From NCBI RefSeq assembly GCF_007990715.1, contig NZ_BJWY01000038.1, forward strand, positions 1-52,989: 52,989 bases of DNA. Direction: 5' to 3'. This stretch comes from Nocardia seriolae NBRC 15557. GTDB lineage: Bacteria > Actinomycetota > Actinomycetes > Mycobacteriales > Mycobacteriaceae. A model generated the notes under the pieces. It was not told the DNA's origin. It was given only the letters and a program-made list of their open reading frames with translations, and ran no database searches. Of the stretch, positions 26,473 to 34,355 are shown one piece after another (the stretch's first letter is position 1; each line of letters starts with the position of its first letter). Both the position numbers and the translations under genes were made by a program.

Positions 26473-27945
26473 ATGAGCGTCGTAGATCTGGCGCGCTGGC
26501 AGTTCGGAATCACAACCGTCTATCACTTCATCCTGGTGCCACTCACCATCGGCCTCGCTCCGCTCGTCGCGGGCATGCAGACCGCCTGGGTGATCACCGG
26601 GAAGGAGCATTGGTTAAGGCTCACAAAGTTTTTCGGGAAACTGTTCCTGATCAACTTCGCTCTCGGCGTCGCCACCGGCATCGTGCAGGAATTCCAGTTC
26701 GGCATGAGCTGGAGCGAGTACTCCCGCTTCGTCGGTGACGTCTTCGGCGCACCGCTGGCCATGGAGGCGCTGGTCGCCTTCTTCATGGAGTCGACGTTCC
26801 TGGGCCTGTGGATCTTCGGGTGGACGCGACTACCCAAGAAGGTGCACCTGGCCTGCATCTGGCTGGTCGCCATCGGCGTCAACGCCTCCGCGTACTTCAT
26901 CATCGCCGCCAACTCGTTCATGCAGCACCCGGTCGGCGCGGAGTACAACCCGGCCACCGGGCGCGCCGAGCTGCACAGCATCTGGGCGGTGCTCACCAAC
27001 AACACCACCCTCGCCGCCTTCCCGCACGTGGTGGCCGGATCCTTCCTGACCTCGGGCACTTTCGTCGCGGGCATCGCGGGCTGGTGGATGGTGCGCAACG
27101 CCCGCAAGGCCAAGGCCGAGGGCAGCGATGCGCCGCTAGAGGAGGCCCGCACCATGTGGCGGCCCAGCGCGCGCATGGGGCTGTACGTCATCCTGATCGC
27201 CGCGGTGGCGCTCATCTTCACCGGTGACATCCAGGGCAAGCTCATGTTCAAGCAGCAGCCCATGAAAATGGCCTCGGCCGAATCGCTTTGCAGCACGCAG
27301 ACCGATCCCGACTTCTCGGTGCTGACCATCGGCACCCACAACAACTGCGACAGCGTGGACCACCTCATCGAGGTGCCCTACGTGCTGCCGTGGCTGGCCA
27401 CCGGCGACTTCACCGGTGTGACGCTCAAGGGCGTCAAGGATCTGCAGGTCGAGTACAACCAGAAGTACGGGATCGGCGACTACCGGCCCAACCTGTTCGT
27501 CACCTACTGGTCCTTCCGCGCCATGATCACCTGGATGGCCGGCTCGATCCTGTTGGTGCTGGCCGGATTCTGGGTCACCCGCCGCGGCCGCATCCCGGAC
27601 CAGACCTGGTTCAGCTGGCTGTCGCTGATCGCCATCGCCACGCCGTTCCTGGGCAATATCTCCGGCTGGATCTTCACCGAGATGGGCCGCCAGCCCTGGG
27701 TCGTCGCACCCAACCCGACCGGCGACCAGCACATCCGAATGACGGTGCAGCAGGGCGTTTCCGGGATCTCGGCGGGCACGGTGCTCACCTCGCGCATCGT
27801 GTTCACGGCGCTCTACGGACTGCTGGCCATCGGGTGGTTCTACCTGATGCGCCGGTACGTGATCGCCGGACCCGACAAGGCCACCGACACGGAAACCCCG
27901 AAGATGACCGGGGATTCCGTCGAGAAGCTTTCCTTCGCCTACTAG
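26473..27945 (+). CDS. cydA: Cytochrome bd ubiquinol oxidase subunit I
   Basis: The haem-bearing subunit of the bd-type terminal oxidase, which takes electrons from menaquinol and reduces oxygen with high affinity in the cytoplasmic membrane. 490 residues with about nine membrane segments. The first helix (RWQFGITTVYHFILVPLTIGLAPL) carries the conserved His near residue 18 that ligates haem b595. EFQFGMSWSEYSRFVGDVFGAPLAMEAL is the signature of helices 3-4 with its conserved Glu residues, and NISGWIFTEMGRQPW is also typical. The quinol loop is short. ATG 26473 follows AGGGAGG by 4 bases. It opens the cydABDC cluster, 185 bp after the preceding gene. Confidence 0.97.
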   Translation: MSVVDLARWQFGITTVYHFILVPLTIGLAPLVAGMQTAWVITGKEHWLRLTKFFGKLFLINFALGVATGIVQEFQFGMSWSEYSRFVGDVFGAPLAMEALVAFFMESTFLGLWIFGWTRLPKKVHLACIWLVAIGVNASAYFIIAANSFMQHPVGAEYNPATGRAELHSIWAVLTNNTTLAAFPHVVAGSFLTSGTFVAGIAGWWMVRNARKAKAEGSDAPLEEARTMWRPSARMGLYVILIAAVALIFTGDIQGKLMFKQQPMKMASAESLCSTQTDPDFSVLTIGTHNNCDSVDHLIEVPYVLPWLATGDFTGVTLKGVKDLQVEYNQKYGIGDYRPNLFVTYWSFRAMITWMAGSILLVLAGFWVTRRGRIPDQTWFSWLSLIAIATPFLGNISGWIFTEMGRQPWVVAPNPTGDQHIRMTVQQGVSGISAGTVLTSRIVFTALYGLLAIGWFYLMRRYVIAGPDKATDTETPKMTGDSVEKLSFAY

Positions 27946-27954
27946 GAGCCGAGG

Positions 27955-29004
27955 ATGAGTCTCCCTGAATTCTGGTTTCTCCTGATCGCGGTCCTGTTCA
28001 CCGGCTACTTCGTGCTCGAGGGCTTCGACTTCGGCGTCGGCATGCTGCTGCCCATCATCGGGCGCGGCGACGAAGTGAAGAAGCGCGTGGTGCTCAACAC
28101 CATCGGACCGGTGTGGGACGGCAACGAGGTGTGGCTGCTCACCGGCGGCGGCGCCATGTTCGCGGCCTTCCCGGAGTGGTACGCCAGCCTGTTCTCCGGG
28201 TTCTACCTGGCGCTGTTGCTCATCCTGGTCGGCCTGATCGCCCGTGCCTGCGCCATCGAATGGCGCGGCAAGATCAACGACCCGCGCTGGCGCAACTGGT
28301 GCGATATCGGCATCGCGCTCGGCTCCTGGATCCCGGCGCTGGCCTGGGGCCTGGCCTTCGCCAACATCGTGCACGGCGTGAAGCTCAACGAGCACAAGCA
28401 GATCGAGGGCAATCTGTTCGACCTGCTCACCCCGTACGGTCTCCTCGGCGGGCTGACGACGCTGCTGCTGTTCATGCTGCACGGCGCGGTGTTCATCGCG
28501 CTCAAGACCGGCAACGACGTCCGCGACGACGCGCAGCGCATCATCCGGCTGCTGTTCGTCCCCACCGCCGTGGTGGTGGCGGCCTTCGGCATCTGGACCC
28601 AGCTGGCCTACGGGCAGGGCTGGACCTGGATTCCGTTGGTGCTGGCCGTGATCGGGCTGCTGGTCGCGGGCGCGGCGGCGACCCAGGGCCGCGACGGCTG
28701 GGCCTTCACCGGCACCGCGGTCACCATCGCGGCGGCCACCGTGCTGCTGTTCGGGTCGCTGTTCCCGGATGTGCTGCCGTCCACCGTCAATGACGCGTTC
28801 AGCCTCACCGTCGATGGTCGAAACGGCACCGTGTCCGCGTCCTCGACCCATTACACGCTGGTGGTGATGAGCTGGGTCGCGGTGGCCCTGGTCCCGGTCG
28901 TCCTGGTGTACCAGGCCTGGACCTACTGGGTGTTCCGCAAGCGGCTCACCATGGAGCAGATTCCGGCCCCGATCGGACTGCCCATGGAATCCGCCAAGAG
29001 CTGA
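27955..29004 (+). CDS. cydB: Cytochrome bd ubiquinol oxidase subunit II
   Basis: The second structural subunit of cytochrome bd oxidase, 349 residues with about eight or nine membrane helices. The N-terminus LPEFWFLLIAVLFTGYFVLEGFDFGVGMLLPIIGRGDEVKKR is highly characteristic (conserved FDFG motif), as is GPVWDGNEVWLLTGGGAMFAAFPEWYA. It begins 9 bp after cydA with GGAGCCGAGG as ribosome site. A hairpin with a T-run follows the stop, before cydD. Confidence 0.97.
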   Translation: MSLPEFWFLLIAVLFTGYFVLEGFDFGVGMLLPIIGRGDEVKKRVVLNTIGPVWDGNEVWLLTGGGAMFAAFPEWYASLFSGFYLALLLILVGLIARACAIEWRGKINDPRWRNWCDIGIALGSWIPALAWGLAFANIVHGVKLNEHKQIEGNLFDLLTPYGLLGGLTTLLLFMLHGAVFIALKTGNDVRDDAQRIIRLLFVPTAVVVAAFGIWTQLAYGQGWTWIPLVLAVIGLLVAGAAATQGRDGWAFTGTAVTIAAATVLLFGSLFPDVLPSTVNDAFSLTVDGRNGTVSASSTHYTLVVMSWVAVALVPVVLVYQAWTYWVFRKRLTMEQIPAPIGLPMESAKS

Positions 29005-29010
29005 ACGGGG

Positions 29011-29045
29011 AACGGGCGCACTCGTATCGGGTGCGCCCGTTTTCG
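29011..29045 (+). terminator. Intrinsic terminator-like hairpin between cydB and cydD
   Basis: Perfect 11-bp stem AACGGGCGCAC / GTGCGCCCGTT followed directly by TTTC, so the second arm runs into four T residues. It sits 6 bp after the cydB stop and just before the cydD ribosome site, where it could partly terminate transcription. Confidence 0.7.
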
Positions 29046-29060
29046 CAGAGGAGATCGACC

Positions 29061-31043
29061 ATGGCACGACCGGTGGACCCGCGACTGTGGCGGCACGCCC
29101 GCTCCGCGCGCAGGTATCTCGGACTCAGTGTGGGGCTGTCGCTGGTCACCACCGGCTGCATAGTCGTCGCGGCGCTCGCCTTGGCGCGGGTGCTCGCGGG
29201 GGTCATCACCGAACCCGACCATCGCCGGATCGGCTCCTGGACGGCCGAACTCGTCATCTTCGCGTTCGCGGTCGGGTGTCGGGTGGCCGCCACCTGGTGG
29301 CAGTCCCGCCTCGCGCACCGGGCCGGGGCCCAGGTGGTCGCCGAACTCGAGACCACCGCCCTGGCCGCCGGAGCCCAGCTGCCGCCCCGCGGATTGGAAG
29401 GCCGCCGAACCGAACTCGCCGTCGTGGTCGGCTCGGGCCTGAGCGGGCTGCGCGCCTATCTCGCGGGCTACCTGCCCGCCCTGATCCTGACCATGTTCGT
29501 GCCGCCCGTGGTGCTGGCCGTGATCGCCGTCCACGACTGGGTCTCCGGCGCGATCATCGCCGTCACCCTGCCCCTGATTCCGATCTTCATGATCCTGATC
29601 GGCCTGCTCACCCAGGGCAAGTCCGCCGACACCCTGGCCGCCACCACGCGGCTCTCCGATCAGCTGCTGGACCTGTTCGCGGGCATGCCCACCCTGCGCG
29701 CGCTGGGCCGCGAGACCGGCCGCCCGGCGTCCGATCCCGCCGGTGACGGTGCGAACCACGCGGGGGAGCAGGGCGATTCGCCCCGCAGCATGGCCGGGCG
29801 GGTCCGCGAACTGGGCGAGATACTGCACCGCCGGACCATGTCCGCGCTGCGCTTGGCCTTCCTGTCGTCCATGGTCCTGGAGATGCTCGCCACCCTCTGC
29901 GTGGCGCTGGTCGCGGTCTCCATCGGCATGCGCCTGGTCTTCGGCCACATGGGGCTGTACGCGGGACTGCTGGCGCTGATTCTCGCCCCCGAGGTCTATC
30001 TCCCGCTGCGCACCCTCGGCGAACGCTTCCATGCCGCCCAGGACGGAATGGCCGCGGCCGAAAAGGCTTTCGCCATCATCGAACCGGACGCCGATCGGGG
30101 GGAGGACGCTCCCGTGCGCCCGGGCCCCGGCGCTCGCCCGAATGTGAACGGCCACATCGACGTCCGCAACCTCACCGTCCGCGCCCGCGACGGATACGCC
30201 CCGGACCGGCTGCGCGCCGATATCCGGCCCGGTTCGGTCACGGTGCTGACCGGTCCCAACGGCTGTGGCAAATCGACGGCCCTGCAAGCCATCCTGGGCC
30301 TGCTCACGCCCGACTCCGGCACCGTCCTGGTCGATGACGTCCCCGTCCCCGATCTGGACCTCGACCACTGGTGGTCACACATCGCCTGGCTGCCCCAGCG
30401 GCCCGTCCTCGTCCCCGGCACGCTGCGCGCCAACCTCGAACTCCTCGGCCCCCCGGCCACGCCCGAACTTGTCGAAGCCGCGTGCACCGCAACCGGTTTC
30501 GACGCGGTCCTGAAGTCCCTCCCCGAAGGGTGGGACACCGTGGTCGGCGTGGGTGGCATCGGCCTGTCGCTCGGCCAGCGCCAGCGCCTGGCCCTCACCC
30601 GCACTCTCGCGGCCCCGCGCTCGATCCTGCTCCTGGACGAACCCACCGCCCATCTCGACGAGGACAGCGAGGCAACGGTTCTGGCCGCCCTCGTCGACCG
30701 TGCCCGCGCCGGTGCCACCGTGGTCGTGGTAGCCCACCGCCCGTCGGTTCTCGCGGTCGCCGACCACACGGTCGAAGTCCACGCCACCCCCGCCCCGGCC
30801 GTCGCCGTCGCGAATCCGGATCCGGCGTCGAGGAAGGCATCCACGGATGTGAACGATCCCCGCGAGGTGGCACGAAGCGCTGCGCGTGTACCGAAATCAG
30901 CCGCCGCCGAATCGGTATCGGGGCCGCCGCCGTTCACCGTCGCGAACGCCGGGCCCGGCGACAGCTATCCGGTTGGTGCGGCCCGCGAGCCTTCGCTTCG
31001 CAATGTGGAAGTGGCGGGCGTGGGGGAGGTGTCGTCGCGATGA
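29061..31043 (+). CDS. cydD: ABC exporter subunit CydD
   Basis: One half of the heterodimeric thiol/haem exporter CydDC needed for assembly of cytochrome bd. 660 residues: an N-terminal six-helix exporter domain (about 1-320), an ABC domain (about 365-585) and a C-terminal tail of about 80 residues rich in Ala, Pro and Ser with no recognisable domain. Walker A GPNGCGKST, a Q-loop with Gln (AWLPQRPVLVPGTLRANL), signature LSLGQRQRL (the usual second Gly replaced by Leu) and Walker B ILLLDEPTAHLD are present. ATG 29061 follows AGAGGAG by 7-8 bases. The stop overlaps the cydC start (ATGA). Confidence 0.93.
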   Translation: MARPVDPRLWRHARSARRYLGLSVGLSLVTTGCIVVAALALARVLAGVITEPDHRRIGSWTAELVIFAFAVGCRVAATWWQSRLAHRAGAQVVAELETTALAAGAQLPPRGLEGRRTELAVVVGSGLSGLRAYLAGYLPALILTMFVPPVVLAVIAVHDWVSGAIIAVTLPLIPIFMILIGLLTQGKSADTLAATTRLSDQLLDLFAGMPTLRALGRETGRPASDPAGDGANHAGEQGDSPRSMAGRVRELGEILHRRTMSALRLAFLSSMVLEMLATLCVALVAVSIGMRLVFGHMGLYAGLLALILAPEVYLPLRTLGERFHAAQDGMAAAEKAFAIIEPDADRGEDAPVRPGPGARPNVNGHIDVRNLTVRARDGYAPDRLRADIRPGSVTVLTGPNGCGKSTALQAILGLLTPDSGTVLVDDVPVPDLDLDHWWSHIAWLPQRPVLVPGTLRANLELLGPPATPELVEAACTATGFDAVLKSLPEGWDTVVGVGGIGLSLGQRQRLALTRTLAAPRSILLLDEPTAHLDEDSEATVLAALVDRARAGATVVVVAHRPSVLAVADHTVEVHATPAPAVAVANPDPASRKASTDVNDPREVARSAARVPKSAAAESVSGPPPFTVANAGPGDSYPVGAAREPSLRNVEVAGVGEVSSR

Positions 31044-32704
31044 GGACGGTACTGGCGGATTTCCGGCGGATCAGGGAGCTGCTCGAGCTGTCGCGGGCGC
31101 GGATGGCGCTGTCGATCGGGTGGGGCGTGCTGGCGCTCGGCAGCGGGCTGGGGCTGGCGGCCCTGGCGGCCTGGCTGATCGCGCGCGCCTGGCAGATGCC
31201 GCCGGTGCTGGATCTGAGCATCGCCGTGGTGACCGTTCGCGCGCTGGGCATCTCGCGTGGGCTGTGCCGATACCTGGAGCGCCTGGCCACCCACGATGTG
31301 GCGTTGCGCGCCATGAGCACGGCGCGGACCACGACCTATCGGACCCTGGCGGGAGCCGACATCTGGCGGCCGCGGCGCACCGGGGCGGCAACTGCCGGGC
31401 CGGAGGACGAAGTGCGGCAGGGCGATCCGACCCAGTTGCGGCGCGGCGAGCTGCTCGGGCGGGTCATGAACGATATCGACGATCTCGGGGCCGTGGTGGT
31501 GCGGGCATTCGTGCCGATCGCGGTGGCGATCATCCTGTCGCTGCTGGCCGTCGGACTGCTGGCGAGCATCTCGGTGCTCGCGGCGGCGATTCTGGCGGTG
31601 GCGCTGGCGGTTTCGGGAATCATCGCGCCGTGGTTGTCGGCGCGGGCGGCCAGGGAGGCGGAGCTGGCGGTGCGGACGGATCGCACCGAGTTCACCGCCG
31701 AGGCGCTCACCGTGCTCGATCACGCGCCCGAATTGCGGGTCGCGGGACGGCTTTCCGACGCGGTCGGCGCGGCCACCGCGGCGGGGCAGCGGGCCGTGGC
31801 GGCCGAGGATCGGGCGGCCGCGCGCAGCGCCTGGGCGGCGGCGGTGCTGCCGCTGTCGATCGGGGCGAGCGTGCTGGGCGCGCTGCTGATCGGAATCGTG
31901 CTCTACGGCAGCGGGACTCCCATCCCGACGGCCGGGTTCCAGACGGTGCCGCCGGGCGGCATCACGCCGATGGCGTTCACCGTGCTGGTGCTGGTGCTGG
32001 TGCCACTGTCGGCCTTCGAAGCCGTCGCGGTGCTGCCGGCGGCAGCCCAGGCCCTGACCACCGGCCGCGCCGCCCTGCACCGCCTGAACCGGCTCGAACA
32101 CGACGAATCCGACTCTCCCGTGCCGACTTTCCCGCCACTGCCCGCGGGTCGCCGCATCGCGGTCGTCGGTCCCAGCGGCGCGGGCAAGACCACACTGCTG
32201 ATGGCCTGGGCCGGACTGTTCGACACGCCCCACCCGGGCGTCACCTTCTTCGCCGAGGACGCCCATCTGTTCGGCACCACCGTGCTCGAGAATCTGCGGG
32301 TGGCCCGTGGCGACATCACCGCCGCCGAAGCCGAGACCGCCCTGCGCGCGGTGGGAGCCGGACCCTGGCTGGACTCCCTGCCCGATGGCGTCGACACCGA
32401 TCTGGTCGGCGGAGCGGCCGCGGTCTCCGGCGGTCAGCGCCGCCGCATCCTGCTGGCCCGCGCCCTGCTCTCCCCTGCCTGCACCCTGCTGCTGGACGAG
32501 CCGACCGAACACCTCGAGGCCGACGCCGGGGCCGAATTGCTGCGCCGCCTGCTGGACGAATCGAGCGGACTGGTGGACCGCGACCGCACCGTCGTGGTGG
32601 TCACCCATCAGCTGCCATCGGACGCCAAGGCCGACACCATTGTTCGAGTCCAACCGGGCGGTTCTGTTTCGATCGAGACCTTTATTGCCGCAACGACTCC
32701 CTGA
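31040..32704 (+). CDS. cydC: ABC exporter subunit CydC
   Basis: The partner of CydD, 554 residues, translationally coupled through an ATGA overlap. The membrane domain (about 1-325) is normal. The ABC domain has Walker A GPSGAGKTT, signature VSGGQRRRI and Walker B CTLLLDEPTEHLE. Between Walker A and the Q-loop there are only about 25 residues, roughly half the usual number, and the Q-loop glutamine is replaced (FFAEDAHLF). I recall a similar FAEDAH sequence in mycobacterial CydC, so this may be a clade trait. The D-loop is EHLE instead of SALD. The two ATP sites are therefore probably unequal, with the one built on CydC's Walker A degenerate. Confidence 0.92.
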   Translation: MRTVLADFRRIRELLELSRARMALSIGWGVLALGSGLGLAALAAWLIARAWQMPPVLDLSIAVVTVRALGISRGLCRYLERLATHDVALRAMSTARTTTYRTLAGADIWRPRRTGAATAGPEDEVRQGDPTQLRRGELLGRVMNDIDDLGAVVVRAFVPIAVAIILSLLAVGLLASISVLAAAILAVALAVSGIIAPWLSARAAREAELAVRTDRTEFTAEALTVLDHAPELRVAGRLSDAVGAATAAGQRAVAAEDRAAARSAWAAAVLPLSIGASVLGALLIGIVLYGSGTPIPTAGFQTVPPGGITPMAFTVLVLVLVPLSAFEAVAVLPAAAQALTTGRAALHRLNRLEHDESDSPVPTFPPLPAGRRIAVVGPSGAGKTTLLMAWAGLFDTPHPGVTFFAEDAHLFGTTVLENLRVARGDITAAEAETALRAVGAGPWLDSLPDGVDTDLVGGAAAVSGGQRRRILLARALLSPACTLLLDEPTEHLEADAGAELLRRLLDESSGLVDRDRTVVVVTHQLPSDAKADTIVRVQPGGSVSIETFIAATTP

Positions 32705-32793
32705 ACTGCGATTTCGCAGTCCGAGAAAATACGTTGCCGCCTCTGACTCATCCGACTAACTTCGTCGGTACACAGGAAGGAGGTGGTTCGAGA

Positions 32794-32829
32794 ATGATTT
32801 CTAGGACGCGTGAGGTGGCTGCCCGCTAG
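32794..32829 (+). CDS. 11-residue leader-type ORF with very strong ribosome site
   Basis: ATG 32794 begins MISRTREVAAR and stops at TAG 32829. AAGGAGGTGG at 32777-32786, with 7 bases spacing, is nearly a full complement of the 16S rRNA 3' end, the strongest ribosome site in the window. No gene on the same strand follows; a predicted structured RNA (32847-32966) comes next. It starts 90 bp after cydC. It could be a regulatory leader peptide of a transcript processed or ended at the structure, or a short protein in its own right. I do not recognise the peptide. Confidence 0.5.
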   Translation: MISRTREVAAR

Positions 32830-32846
32830 GCGCTACCGCTGCAATC

Positions 32847-32966
32847 GGATTCCGATCGCGCGAGCCCTCGCGAATCCAAGGCAGTCACCCGGCCCCCGAG
32901 TTACGGTCCGTCCGACCGGACGTGCGTGAGAATGTTGCATCCTCCGCAGGTATGACTCGGGGGCCG
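32847..32966 (+). ncRNA. Candidate structured RNA with three-way junction
   Basis: An upstream hairpin is formed by GGATT/AATCC (32847-32851 / 32873-32877) enclosing CGCGAG-CC-CTCGCG. A second domain is closed by the perfect 12-bp stem CGGCCCCCGAGT (32890-32901) with ACTCGGGGGCCG (32955-32966). Inside it are the hairpin CGTCCG-AC-CGGACG (32909-32922) and a longer hairpin TGCG-T-GAGAATG-TTG-CATCCTC-CGCA (32923-32948, one mismatch). Four nested or adjacent perfect stems in 120 bases are well above background even at this GC content. The same stems exist on the minus strand, so the transcribed strand is assumed from the upstream ORF. No known family was recognised. Confidence 0.45.
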
Positions 32967-32974
32967 TACCTGTT

Positions 32975-33102
32975 CCGCCTCTCCGCGACTTCAGCGGGCG
33001 GCAAAGAGCCGTCCGAATTGGCATTCCGTGCCTGCGGCGGGAGCCCAAACAATTTTGGGGTACCCGGTGAGGTACCCCCATCGCTACCAAATCAGTTGTC
33101 GC
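32975..33102 (-). repeat. Dispersed intergenic repeat, copy E (128 bp, minus)
   Basis: Read on the minus strand: CGACAACTGATTTGGT, GGGGTACCTCACCGGGTAC, GCCGCAGGCACGGAATGCC (containing the hairpin GGCA-CGGAA-TGCC), the hairpin CGGC-TCTTT-GCCG and AAGTCGCGGAGAGGCGG. Its 5' edge lies 15 bp after the stop of the minus-strand nitrobindin-like gene, in the same orientation as that gene. Confidence 0.92.
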
Positions 33103-33117
33103 GTATCGATCGGCCTC

Positions 33118-33831
33118 TCAGCCGACGAACCGCTTCAAGCGTGCCGAGAGCCGCGGCTCCAGGGCGCCGTCGGCCGCGATGCGCTCCTCGACGTAGCCCA
33201 GATCGCCGCCCTCGACAATGCCGTAGAGCCGCTTCGCGCCGCCCACCACGATGCCGGACTGGCTGCGGATCACCACGTCGGTGGCCAGCTCCCAGGAGGA
33301 CTGGGTGAGGGCCTGGCCGTAGAACAGCTCGACAATGCCGGAGGAGTGCGTGAGCAGCAGCTCGAGCACCTCGTCGTCGCCGTCGATGCCGACCCGCCAG
33401 AATCCGCTCTCGCGCAGATCCGGTCCCGCGTACTCGCCCTGCGCGTCCAGCTTCCAGGAGCGCGCCTCCCAGGTCAGGTAGTCGCCGCCGTCGTGGGAGA
33501 CGATGATCTGCTGACCGAAGCGGTAATCACCGGTGTCGGGCTCGTTGCCCTCACCCTCACCGCGCCACACACCGACCAGCGGCAGCAGCGCGAGCATGGA
33601 GGAACTCAGATCCGGGCCCAGGCGCAGGTTCGCGGTGTCCTCGGGCAACGGTAGGCCCGGGAGCGTCGGAACATTCAGCGCCCCGGTCGACTTGGCCCGT
33701 TCGGCCGCGTCGGCGACCGCCTGGTCCCCGCTGCGCCGACCGCCCTCGTCGTGACGAACTATCGGCGTCGTCGAGGACGCCGAGTCGGCCACTCCGTTTT
33801 CGATGTTGTTCCCGTGGGCCGGATCTGTCAC
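33118..33831 (-). CDS. FABP/nitrobindin-like beta-barrel protein (Rv0813c-like)
   Basis: 237 residues. The first 75 or so are polar and probably disordered; the rest is the ten-stranded barrel of the actinobacterial FABP-like/nitrobindin family. The motif [20 protein letters not shown] is diagnostic (GxWxGxG). In plant and mycobacterial nitrobindins a C-terminal His ligates haem; here no His is visible near the C-terminus ([11 protein letters not shown]), so haem binding is doubtful and lipid or other ligand binding remains possible. Start is GTG 33831, overlapping the stop of the upstream 33-residue membrane peptide gene (GTGA), so the two are translationally coupled. Confidence 0.87.
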   Translation of the reverse strand: MTDPAHGNNIENGVADSASSTTPIVRHDEGGRRSGDQAVADAAERAKSTGALNVPTLPGLPLPEDTANLRLGPDLSSSMLALLPLVGVWRGEGEGNEPDTGDYRFGQQIIVSHDGGDYLTWEARSWKLDAQGEYAGPDLRESGFWRVGIDGDDEVLELLLTHSSGIVELFYGQALTQSSWELATDVVIRSQSGIVVGGAKRLYGIVEGGDLGYVEERIAADGALEPRLSARLKRFVG

Positions 33832-33929
33832 GACTCGGTGAACAGCCGGTAGAAGACGTAGACGGCGAAGCTCACGATGACCACGGTCATCACGCCGAGC
33901 AGAATCTCGAAGAATGTCGCAGCGTTCAC
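33828..33929 (-). CDS. 33-residue single-span membrane peptide
   Basis: GTG 33929 begins [17 protein letters not shown] and ends [10 protein letters not shown], a peptide of 33 residues that is almost entirely one hydrophobic helix with a polar, acidic end. Its TGA overlaps the GTG of the nitrobindin-like gene. There is no Shine-Dalgarno; instead TACACT lies about 6 bases upstream of the GTG, a -10-like position that would give a leaderless mRNA. The coupling argues that it is real and may localise or regulate its partner. Function unknown. Confidence 0.6.
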   Translation of the reverse strand: MNAATFFEILLGVMTVVIVSFAVYVFYRLFTES

Positions 33930-33986
33930 GGTTCGGAGTGTAGTCCGAGCCCGCCTGACATGTGGCAACGACCCCGGTGATACGGC

Positions 33987-34021
33987 GAACGACCCCGGGA
34001 TCGTGAATCCCGGGGCCGTTC
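33987..34021 (-). terminator. Hairpin terminator after sseC
   Basis: GAACGACCCCGGGAT pairs with ATCCCGGGGCCGTTC (one mismatch) around a 5-base loop, 24 bp beyond the stop of the minus-strand sulfur operon. Confidence 0.75.
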
Positions 34022-34044
34022 TTGATCTTTCGAGGCGGCGCGCC

Positions 34045-34350
34045 TTACTTGGTGACGGTGACGTCCACGTTGTGGATGCCGTTGCCCTCCGGCGACACCT
34101 CGGCGGCGCCGTTGCCGGACGCCGAGAGCGCGCGGATGGTCCACGTGCCCGGCGCGGCGAAGAAGCGGCAGTCGCCGGTGCCCGAGGCGACGACCTCGGC
34201 GGTGAAGTCACCGTTGCCGTCGAGCAGGCGCACGAACGCGCCACCGACGGTCTGGCCGTCAGCGGTCAGGACGCGGCCGGTGATGACCGTCTCCTTCTCG
34301 ACGTCGACATTGGCCGGGATGGCCTGACCCTGGGTAGGTGCTGCACACAT
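34045..34350 (-). CDS. sseC: DUF1416 protein SseC
   Basis: 101 residues, starting MCAAPTQGQAIPANVDVEKET; the matching mycobacterial protein is SseC2 (Rv0814c), encoded next to the rhodanese. The predicted fold is an all-beta, carboxypeptidase regulatory-like domain (VITGRVLTADGQTVGGAFVRLLDGNGDF). The role in sulfur metabolism is inferred from its constant pairing with cysA2. The gene starts 5 bases after the rhodanese stop and is co-transcribed. Confidence 0.9.
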   Translation of the reverse strand: MCAAPTQGQAIPANVDVEKETVITGRVLTADGQTVGGAFVRLLDGNGDFTAEVVASGTGDCRFFAAPGTWTIRALSASGNGAAEVSPEGNGIHNVDVTVTK

Positions 34351-34355
34351 ATTGA

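Noticed and set aside
30371..31039. Long N-terminal extension of cydC reaching into cydD
   Set aside because: It is an Arg/Pro-rich off-frame reading of cydD; the conserved CydC begins at ATG 31040 with ATGA coupling.
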